Below, piece after piece: positions 1 to 5,062 of a stretch of 5,062 bases of DNA (the first letter of the stretch is position 1; every line of letters starts with the position of its first letter). This stretch comes from Gammaproteobacteria bacterium (GTDB lineage: Bacteria > Pseudomonadota > Gammaproteobacteria > Magnimaribacterales > Magnimaribacteraceae), in contig PAOE01000023.1 in the NCBI GenBank assembly GCA_002707915.1, positions 9,813 to 14,874 of the forward strand. The letters are read 5' to 3'. The notes under the pieces were generated by a model. That model had not been told where the DNA came from. It worked only from the letters and a program-made list of their open reading frames with translations, and did not search any database. A program made the position numbers and the translations under genes.

Positions 1-515
1 GCAGCATCAATAGATGGAAAATGAGATCTTCTCTTTGCTGCACCTTCGGCTATCATGAGTTCTCTATTTATTCGTAGAAAAGATTTAATTCTGAATTTTA
101 AGGATTCTAATGGCCCATAAAGAACAGGCTCAATCATAAATAAGTGAGAAACCTTTGAAGGATTGAGAGAAGCTAATTTTGCAGCAATGATTGATCCCAT
201 AGAATGTCCTGAACAAATAACCTCCCCTTCTATGCTTTCAATAAATTCTTTTCCATCATCAACAAATATATCCCATGATTTCAAGTTATCAGGTTCAGAT
301 TTAGCATTTGTCATACCATGACCTCTTTGGTCAATAGCATAGATATTTATCTCATTATCAAAATGAATTTTGATTTTATTAAACAAAATTTTATATGTTT
401 CAGCATTAAAACCAGTTGCATGGAAAAAAACAAAATTCCTAGATCCTTTTTTTATATCGCTTGCTAAGTAAGAAAACTCCTCTCCGGTTTTAGTTATATA
501 TATTTTTCTTTCCAT
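1..515 (-). CDS. alpha/beta hydrolase, partial (C-terminus beyond left edge)
   Basis: This is the N-terminal 171 residues of an alpha/beta-fold hydrolase, read from the ATG at 515. Visible motifs are the oxyanion-hole strand FFHATGFN (about residues 30-37), the DQRGHG turn (62-67) and the nucleophile elbow GHSMGS (103-108), with Ser105 as the predicted nucleophile. The start of the lid region follows. The catalytic acid and histidine would lie beyond the window edge. The start is well fixed, because an in-frame TAA sits two codons upstream of the ATG; no clear Shine-Dalgarno precedes it. There is no signal peptide, so it is probably cytoplasmic. It is divergent from a ring-degradation gene run, which makes a role as a C-C bond hydrolase of a ring-fission product (MhpC/BphD-like reaction) or as an ester/lactone hydrolase attractive. 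The fold is certain; the substrate cannot be read from the sequence. Confidence 0.9.
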   Translation of the reverse strand, partial: MERKIYITKTGEEFSYLASDIKKGSRNFVFFHATGFNAETYKILFNKIKIHFDNEINIYAIDQRGHGMTNAKSEPDNLKSWDIFVDDGKEFIESIEGEVICSGHSMGSIIAAKLASLNPSKVSHLFMIEPVLYGPLESLKFRIKSFLRINRELMIAEGAAKRRSHFPSIDA

Positions 516-587
516 AATTTAAATCAATATAAAGCTTATAAAAAAATTAGAATTGCCTATAATCAAAAATCTAACATAGGAGAATAA
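516..587. promoter_or_regulatory. divergent intergenic region with a short inverted repeat
   Basis: This 72-bp, very AT-rich spacer separates the minus-strand hydrolase from the plus-strand operon and must hold the start signals for both. It contains a 13-bp inverted repeat, TATAA-AGC-TTATA, at 528-540. The repeat lies close to the hydrolase start and just upstream of the plus-strand -10 box, where a regulator could affect both directions. The arms are AT-only, so chance is a real possibility. No regulator gene is visible in the window. No convincing -35/-10 pair was found for the minus strand; TATATT (complement of 526-531) is only 10 bases from the hydrolase start codon. Confidence 0.4.
535..563 (+). 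promoter_or_regulatory. predicted sigma70-type promoter of the FAH-led operon
   Basis: A perfect TATAAT -10 box lies at 558-563. A weak -35 match, CTTATA at 535-540, stands 17 bp upstream with three of six consensus bases. Transcription would start near 570 and give a leader of about 18 bases. That leader would still include the Shine-Dalgarno AGGAG at 578-582, five bases before the ATG at 588. The box could be chance in such AT-rich DNA, but its position between divergent genes is right. Confidence 0.45.
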
Positions 588-1454
588 ATGGCATTCAAAA
601 TAGCCAACATATCTGGAAAAGCAGCACTTGTTAAAGGTGAACATTATTATGATCTAAAAACAATATCAAATAATGTTTTTGATGACGATACATTGAATGC
701 TCTTTCGAACACTCCTGAACTTGATGCATTGTACTTGACCCTTGACGATCTTGATCCTACTGGACAAATAAAAGATGCTATCCTTGATGCTCCGATTTCC
801 TCCCCTAAAAACTGTTATGCAGTGGGCCTTAATTATAGAAATCATGCAGAAGAAGCTGGAATGGAAATTCCTAAAGTCCCTATGATTTTTACAAAACACA
901 CTACCTGTCTTGTTGGACCACATAGAGATATAGAAATGCGAAGCGATCATGTTGATTATGAAGCGGAGCTCGTTGCTGTAATAGGTAAATCAGGCAAAGA
1001 TATTTCCACAGAAAATGCTTGGGATCACATAGCTGGACTGTGTGTCGGACAAGATATTTCTGATCGTGTCGTGCAATTTGCTGCCAAACCTCCTCAGTTT
1101 AATCTAGGAAAATCATTTGATACATTTGGACCAATGGGGCCATATTTAGTTTCTCCAGATTGCTTAGAAGATAAAAATAATCTCAAAATTGTTTGCAAGG
1201 TGAATGGAGAAATTAGACAGAGTGATAATACTAATGACTTGATTTTTGATATTCCTGCAATAGTAAAATACTTATCAGAGATAGTAAGCCTAAACGTGGG
1301 AGATGTTATCTTCACTGGAACTCCGGGAGGTGTTGGGGTAATGGAAGGTAAGTTTCTCAAAGAAGGAGATGTTTTAACTACTACCATTGAGGGGTTAGGA
1401 ACATTGGAAAACAAGTGTAAAAGAGTAAAGAATCATTCGGGAGTTGAGGAATAA
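588..1454 (+). CDS. fumarylacetoacetate hydrolase (FAH) family protein
   Basis: This 288-residue protein has an N-terminal segment of about 70 residues and then the FAH catalytic domain from about residue 74 to 280. Metal ligands of the family are present: Glu125 and Glu127 in YEAEL and Asp156 in GQDISDR, with the same 29-residue spacing between the last two as in human FAHD1. The catalytic His86/Glu89 pair is in NYRNHAEE, Lys175 is in GKSFDTFGPMGP, and TGTPGGVG is at 243-250. Members cleave or isomerise acylpyruvate-like products: fumarylpyruvate, fumarylacetoacetate, 2-hydroxyhepta-2,4-diene-1,7-dioate, or oxaloacetate by decarboxylation. The start follows a good AGGAG (578-582) and fits the family N-terminus. 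As first gene of the run with an extradiol-type VOC protein, a GST and an aromatic hydroxylase, it probably acts on a ring-fission product. The family is secure; the exact reaction is not. Confidence 0.93.
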   Translation: MAFKIANISGKAALVKGEHYYDLKTISNNVFDDDTLNALSNTPELDALYLTLDDLDPTGQIKDAILDAPISSPKNCYAVGLNYRNHAEEAGMEIPKVPMIFTKHTTCLVGPHRDIEMRSDHVDYEAELVAVIGKSGKDISTENAWDHIAGLCVGQDISDRVVQFAAKPPQFNLGKSFDTFGPMGPYLVSPDCLEDKNNLKIVCKVNGEIRQSDNTNDLIFDIPAIVKYLSEIVSLNVGDVIFTGTPGGVGVMEGKFLKEGDVLTTTIEGLGTLENKCKRVKNHSGVEE

Positions 1455-1473
1455 AAATTCGCAAAAATATAAT
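1444..1473 (+). promoter_or_regulatory. possible internal promoter before the VOC gene
   Basis: TTGAGG at 1444-1449 (TTGA of the -35 consensus matches) is followed after 18 bp by a perfect TATAAT at 1468-1473. The -35 element overlaps the last codons of the FAH gene. Transcription would begin near 1480, directly before the AAGGA at 1481-1485 that serves the ATG at 1496. This could give the downstream four genes their own transcription. AT-rich DNA yields such matches by chance, so the call is tentative. Confidence 0.4.
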
Positions 1474-1495
1474 GAGATCAAAGGATAATTAAGAA

Positions 1496-2017
1496 ATGCA
1501 ATTAGGATGGTCTCACACAGTTCTCAATATTAAAGATAAACAAAAGATATTAGAATTTTATGTTGATCTTTTAGGCTTTAAAGTAAGCGATAGTGGTCCC
1601 GTCTTTGAAAACGGACCTGAAATAATTTTCATCAGCTACAATCCAAATGAACATCACCAACTTGCTTTTGTTCTTGGTAGAGAGGATATTTCCTCTCCTT
1701 CAGCCCTCAACCACATTTCATTTAGAGTAGAAACTTATACTGAGTTACAAAAATTCAAAAAGAAGTTCGATTCAATTAATCATGACTATATGCCCCTATG
1801 TCATGGCAATGCACTATCTTTTTACTTCAATGACCCAGAAAATAATGGAATGGAAATATTTTTTGATACACCTTGGGATGTCGAACAACCTCAGGGAGAG
1901 CCCTGGGACCCTGAGTTAAATGAGACTGAAGCCCTAAGATGGGTTGAAGAGACTTTTAAAGATAAACCAGGATTTGTATTGCGTGAAGAGAGTACAAAAG
2001 AATTTGTAAATAGATAA
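1496..2017 (+). CDS. VOC-superfamily protein, probable single-domain type I extradiol ring-cleavage dioxygenase
   Basis: This 173-residue protein contains two beta-alpha-beta-beta-beta modules of the vicinal-oxygen-chelate fold (about 3-60 and 70-124) and a tail of about 49 residues. The 2-His-1-carboxylate iron site of type I extradiol dioxygenases can be read as His7 (GWSHTVL), His73 (LNHISF) and Glu120 (NNGMEIFF). The second-sphere residues also fit: His53 or His54 in HHQLAF for the catalytic His, and Tyr110 ten residues before Glu120, as Tyr255 precedes Glu265 in XylE. The tail holds DTPWDVEQPQGEPWD (124-138), a proline/tryptophan-rich stretch I recall from VOC proteins annotated as related to biphenyl-2,3-diol dioxygenase. 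AAGGA lies 10 bases before the ATG, and the gap after the FAH gene is 41 bp. Ring cleavage of a catechol or hydroquinone is the best guess. A glyoxalase-like isomerase or thiol transferase (FosA-like) role is less likely given the neighbours and the full catalytic set. Confidence 0.85.
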   Translation: MQLGWSHTVLNIKDKQKILEFYVDLLGFKVSDSGPVFENGPEIIFISYNPNEHHQLAFVLGREDISSPSALNHISFRVETYTELQKFKKKFDSINHDYMPLCHGNALSFYFNDPENNGMEIFFDTPWDVEQPQGEPWDPELNETEALRWVEETFKDKPGFVLREESTKEFVNR

Positions 2018-2033
2018 CTAATAAAAACTTAAC

Positions 2034-2807
2034 ATGACTAATAATGAATCAAGCAAAGTAGCGATAGTAACTGGCGGTAGCAGAGGTGTCGGCGCTGCAA
2101 CTGCAAAGTTACTGGCATCAAAGGGTTGGAACGTCACCATCACGTGTACTAGTTCTATGGAGGATGCTAATGAGGTAGTAAAAGAATGTGAACAATTTGG
2201 AGTTGAATCTTTAGCCATAAAAGCAGACGTGTCTGAAAATAAAGATTGTGTTGAGACAGTTGAGAAAACTCTGGAAAAGTGGGGTCGAATTGATTCACTT
2301 GTAAATAATGCCGGGACCACTAAGTTTGTATTTAATCATGCAGATCTTGATGGCTTAGATGCTGATGATTTTTTACACATTTACAAAGTTAATGTTGTTG
2401 GACCTTTTCAAATGGTTAAAGCCTGTAAAGATACTTTAATGAAAAGCGAAAATCCCAGTGTAGTAAACATTTCCTCTATTGCAGGGATCAAAGGGATAGG
2501 AAGTTCTCTTGCATACGCCTCCTCAAAAGGTGCTCTCAATACAATGACAAAATCTATGGCTAGAAACCTTGGGCCAATAAGAGTAAATGCAATATGCCCT
2601 GGCTTTATTCAAGGAGAATGGTTGCGTAAAGGAATGGGTGACGAACTTTACAATGCTGCTAAAGACAATCTAACAAGTTCTACACCATTAAAACTTACAG
2701 TAACACCTGAGCAAGTTGCTCTAGGGATCTATAACTTCATTGAAATATCAACAGTAGTGACTGGGGAAACAATGCTCATGGATGGCGGACACCACCTGAT
2801 CATCTAA
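2034..2807 (+). CDS. classical short-chain dehydrogenase/reductase (SDR)
   Basis: This 257-residue NAD(P)(H)-dependent oxidoreductase has the usual length of the classical SDR family. Motifs in order: the cofactor-binding TGGSRGVG (13-20), Asp65 in KADV for the adenine ring, NNAG (91-94), Asn120, and the catalytic Ser148, Tyr161 and Lys165 (SSIAG then YASSK, with the standard 13-residue Ser-Tyr spacing). It ends with PG (189-190) and a C-terminal MDGGHH. The Arg in GGSRG is common in NADPH users, but the residues after beta-2 (TCTSS) do not settle the cofactor. It starts 16 bp after the VOC gene and has no recognisable Shine-Dalgarno, so translation may depend on the upstream gene or be leader-independent. 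Only seven residues precede the first beta strand, which supports this ATG. In the operon it may oxidise an alcohol or dihydrodiol or reduce a ketone. Substrate specificity cannot be predicted. Confidence 0.93.
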   Translation: MTNNESSKVAIVTGGSRGVGAATAKLLASKGWNVTITCTSSMEDANEVVKECEQFGVESLAIKADVSENKDCVETVEKTLEKWGRIDSLVNNAGTTKFVFNHADLDGLDADDFLHIYKVNVVGPFQMVKACKDTLMKSENPSVVNISSIAGIKGIGSSLAYASSKGALNTMTKSMARNLGPIRVNAICPGFIQGEWLRKGMGDELYNAAKDNLTSSTPLKLTVTPEQVALGIYNFIEISTVVTGETMLMDGGHHLII

Positions 2808-2830
2808 AAGAAAATAGAATCTACCGAAAG

Positions 2831-3745
2831 ATGCTCATAGGTCTTCAAGATTATTTAGTTGAGGAAACCTCCGCAGAATGGACACTCTATCATAATGATT
2901 TCTCTTTATGCTCTCGGAAAGTAAGAATTTGCCTTCATGAAACAGGTATTGACTACGTGTCTAAGCATATTGATTTAATTGAAACTGGAAAATATGAAGT
3001 TGCATCGGAAGCATTTTTAAAGATTAATCCTGGTGCAACTGTTCCTGTATTGCTGAATATGGGAAGACCGATTTATGAATCTCATGAACAAATCAAATTC
3101 ATATTTGATAGTAAAAATATCCAAAAAAATAATGTGGAATCTCAAGTTTTAATAGACTACTGGACTGACAAAGCTTCAATGGTTGGAAATCCAGTAGAAG
3201 GTCATAAAAAATATGCAGGTAATACCATAGGCCCCTTAACATTTCCTCTTTTCATATCAATGATTCACTATGTCCCCATCAAAGAGATTTTGAAAGGATT
3301 GATAAAGCATCCTATGAAACAAAGAGTATTAATTTTTTTGATGATGAAGATATTGGGGTTTAATCTTTTAAAAGTACCGCCAATCCAAAAACTCATTAAA
3401 TCTTCCTTCAGTGCCCTCAATTCTCATCTTAAAGAGTTAGAAATAGAATTATCTACAAATAACAGAGAATGGCTTGCTAGTGATGACTTCACTCTGGCTG
3501 ATATTAGCTGGTCAGTCATTCTTCATCGTCTTAATGAGTGCGGATGGTATGCTCTTCTAATTAAGGATAAACCATCAATTAAAAATTACTATGACAAGAT
3601 TGTAGAACGGCCTTGTTTTAAAAAAGGAATAGTAAATCAAAGCAATCCGAATCTTGAGAGAGGTATAGATGACCTTAAGGAAGTTATTGAAAACAACTCA
3701 TTTATTAGGTCATTTCATCAGGAGATTAATGAATTAACTAAATGA
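2831..3745 (+). CDS. long glutathione S-transferase-like protein
   Basis: This protein has 304 residues against about 200-230 for ordinary bacterial GSTs. The thioredoxin-like N-terminal domain spans about 17-94. It has a zeta/GDAP1-like active-site segment, SLCSRKVR (25-32), the cis-proline segment NPGATVPVL (67-75, Pro72), and the glutathione-gripping ES pair (83-84) before an alpha helix. The helical C-terminal domain ends with the hallmark WLASDDFTLADISW (214-227). Between them, residues about 133-190 form an extra hydrophobic and basic stretch not found in compact GSTs. Zeta GSTs isomerise maleylacetoacetate or maleylpyruvate using glutathione; others are ether-cleaving or dehalogenating. 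An isomerase acting between the VOC and FAH enzymes is an attractive inference. It starts 23 bp after the SDR without a clear Shine-Dalgarno and ends in a 4-bp overlap with the flavoprotein gene. The 16 residues before the domain leave a little doubt about the start. Confidence 0.85.
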   Translation: MLIGLQDYLVEETSAEWTLYHNDFSLCSRKVRICLHETGIDYVSKHIDLIETGKYEVASEAFLKINPGATVPVLLNMGRPIYESHEQIKFIFDSKNIQKNNVESQVLIDYWTDKASMVGNPVEGHKKYAGNTIGPLTFPLFISMIHYVPIKEILKGLIKHPMKQRVLIFLMMKILGFNLLKVPPIQKLIKSSFSALNSHLKELEIELSTNNREWLASDDFTLADISWSVILHRLNECGWYALLIKDKPSIKNYYDKIVERPCFKKGIVNQSNPNLERGIDDLKEVIENNSFIRSFHQEINELTK

Positions 3746-5062
3746 ATCATTACGATGTGATAGTAATCGGTCTTGGCCCTTCAGGCTCTATGGCTGCTTT
3801 AATGCTTGAATCCTACGGAATAAAGGTTCTTTGTATTGATAAAGAAAAGGAAATTTATAATTTACCTAGAGCAGTCACAATAAGCGATCAAGGTTTTAGG
3901 ATGGCTCAATTAGCTGGAATTGAGGATATATATGAAAGAAATAGTACAACTTTAGGTGGTGCCTATTTCACAGATAAAGACTTAGAAATTATTGGGGGGG
4001 CAATAGATTTAAATAATTTCATAACGCAAAATGGATGGCCGCCTTCAAGTTTGTTCCATCAACCGTACACCGATCAAGCTATACGCGAGAAATTACTCAA
4101 AACTAATGTGGAGATGCTTTTGGGCCATGAATTAATAGGCATAAATGAAAATGAAAATTGCATAGATTTGAAATTACATAATCTTGATAATCAAGAAAAG
4201 GTAGAACTTACTTGTAATTATTTAATTGGCGCTGATGGAGGATCAAGTTCAGTTAGAAGAATTTTGGGTATTACTCAAGAAGATTTAAATTATAATCGCG
4301 ATTGGGTTGTTATTGACGTAGAACTTAGGTGTGACAACAGGCTTGGAGACTGTTTGATACAAGTTTGCGATAAAGAGAGGCTTGCAACTTTTGTTCCATC
4401 ACATTTACCTTTCCGACGGTGGGAATTCATAATTCATGAACATGAAGATAAGGATAGTTTTCTGGAGGATAGGAAGATTCATGAATTGATAAGCAAATGG
4501 CTTCAACCTAGTGAATATAAAATTATTAGAAAAGCGGTTTATCAATTCCATTCTGTATTAGCAGAAAAATTTCAAATGCGTAATTGTTTTTTGATAGGTG
4601 ACGCTGCACATCAGGCACCGCCATTTATGGGGGAAGGAATGATGTCAGGTTACAGAGATGCCATAAACTTATCTTGGAAAATTGCCCTATCCATAAAAAA
4701 GAATTTGAGTAGTAATTTACTCCAAAGCTACGAATTAGAGAGAAAACCTCATTCAAGATTTGTTGTAAAAAATTCTGCTGGCATAGGAGAGTTAATGGAA
4801 GCTTATGCGGAGGCAGAGAATCCAGAGCAAGTTCCAAGTGATTTGGTGGATAAAGGCTATGGTTCATTTATCATACCGAATCTTTTAGAGGGTCTTTTTT
4901 ATAAAGGTAAAGCGAATAAATCTAAGCATTCAGGTGAAATTTTTCCTCAACCTATTCTGTATCGCAATAAAAAAATTTATAAAAGATTGGATCATTTACT
5001 AGGGAAAAACTTTGCAATTTTATCAAAAACTCCTTATGAAATTAGTGATGAAAATCAAGACT
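3742..5062 (+). CDS. FAD-dependent aromatic hydroxylase (MhpA/PheA/TfdB-type), partial at right edge
   Basis: The first 440 residues of a class A flavoprotein monooxygenase are present and open at the window end. The ATG overlaps the stop of the GST gene (ATGA), which points to coupled translation. Visible motifs: the FAD-binding GLGPSG (10-15) in the first beta-alpha-beta unit, acidic Asp33 at the end of beta-2, PRAV (42-45), FHQPYTD (105-111), the DG motif GADGGSSSVRR (163-173), and the GD motif with FLIGDAAHQAPPFMGEGM (283-300). These match the 3-(3-hydroxyphenyl)propionate hydroxylase (MhpA) pattern best. Such enzymes use NAD(P)H and O2 to hydroxylate a phenolic ring, usually next to an existing hydroxyl. 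Family members of about 540-640 residues end in a thioredoxin-like domain, which would lie past the edge. It would supply the catechol or hydroquinone for the VOC enzyme. The family is secure; the substrate is unknown. A run of seven G at 3994-4000 keeps frame. Confidence 0.93.
   Translation, partial: MNHYDVIVIGLGPSGSMAALMLESYGIKVLCIDKEKEIYNLPRAVTISDQGFRMAQLAGIEDIYERNSTTLGGAYFTDKDLEIIGGAIDLNNFITQNGWPPSSLFHQPYTDQAIREKLLKTNVEMLLGHELIGINENENCIDLKLHNLDNQEKVELTCNYLIGADGGSSSVRRILGITQEDLNYNRDWVVIDVELRCDNRLGDCLIQVCDKERLATFVPSHLPFRRWEFIIHEHEDKDSFLEDRKIHELISKWLQPSEYKIIRKAVYQFHSVLAEKFQMRNCFLIGDAAHQAPPFMGEGMMSGYRDAINLSWKIALSIKKNLSSNLLQSYELERKPHSRFVVKNSAGIGELMEAYAEAENPEQVPSDLVDKGYGSFIIPNLLEGLFYKGKANKSKHSGEIFPQPILYRNKKIYKRLDHLLGKNFAILSKTPYEISDENQD
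3994..4000. repeat. G7 homopolymer inside the flavoprotein gene
   Basis: Seven consecutive G residues encode part of Ile-Gly-Gly-Ala at residues 84-87 of the flavoprotein, in otherwise AT-rich DNA. The frame is intact on both sides, as downstream FAD motifs read through. Such tracts are hotspots for slippage and for sequencing or assembly indels. Confidence 0.6.

Noticed and set aside
532..537. AAGCTT palindrome in the intergenic region
   Set aside because: A six-base palindrome is expected by chance; it is only the centre of the weak inverted repeat already noted.
666..950. Minus-strand open frame of 94 codons
   Set aside because: It lies wholly inside the FAH gene, whose catalytic motifs are intact, and its translation shows no recognisable domain.
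1094..1414. Minus-strand open frame of 106 codons
   Set aside because: It is antisense to the FAH catalytic domain; no start signal or family motif.
2018..2320. Minus-strand open frame of 100 codons
   Set aside because: It is antisense to the SDR cofactor-binding region and low in recognisable features.
3720..3737. AGGAG at 3720-3724 followed by ATG-AAT-TAA at 3729-3737, a two-codon frame just before the flavoprotein start
   Set aside because: It lies inside the GST coding end, is too short to call a gene, and the AGGAG is 17 bases from the real ATG at 3742. A leader role is possible but has no further support.
4625..4867. Minus-strand open frame of 80 codons
   Set aside because: It is antisense to the flavoprotein after its GD motif; no motif and no Shine-Dalgarno case.
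1..5062. Defence system, CRISPR array, mobile element or natural-product core enzyme
   Set aside because: No direct-repeat array, transposase, integrase, nuclease/helicase or synthase motifs were seen. All six genes belong to catabolic enzyme families.

Overview
The window is AT-rich (by eye a little over one third G+C) and densely coded on both strands. Gaps between genes are short and Shine-Dalgarno sequences are weak or missing for several genes. It contains no RNA genes, transposases, CRISPR repeats or phage genes. The style fits a streamlined proteobacterium, for example AT-rich marine bacterioplankton. That placement is inference, because no phylogenetic marker is present.

Layout: a minus-strand alpha/beta hydrolase (515 down to 1) runs off the left edge. 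A 72-bp divergent intergenic region (516-587) separates it from a plus-strand run of five genes. These are a fumarylacetoacetate hydrolase (FAH) family protein (588-1454), a small vicinal-oxygen-chelate (VOC) protein (1496-2017), a short-chain dehydrogenase/reductase (SDR, 2034-2807), a long glutathione S-transferase (GST)-like protein (2831-3745), and an FAD-dependent aromatic hydroxylase of the MhpA/PheA/TfdB type (3742 to the right edge). Gaps within the run are 41, 16 and 23 bp, and the last pair overlap by 4 bp, so the five genes are probably one operon. Perfect TATAAT boxes lie before the FAH gene and before the VOC gene.

Together the genes look like a catabolic module for an aromatic or polycyclic compound. 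The flavin monooxygenase would hydroxylate a phenolic ring. The VOC protein carries every residue of a type I extradiol dioxygenase active site and could open the ring. The GST-like protein could isomerise the ring-fission product with glutathione. The FAH protein and the divergent alpha/beta hydrolase could hydrolyse the resulting C-C bond, and the SDR would handle an alcohol/ketone step. This mixes a meta-cleavage ring opener with the GST-plus-FAH ending of gentisate/homogentisate pathways. The set of enzyme families is read from sequence motifs; the reaction order and substrate are inference.

Both end genes are cut by the window edges. The hydrolase lacks its C-terminal catalytic Asp and His. 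The flavoprotein lacks the last part of the protein, where the thioredoxin-like domain usually lies.
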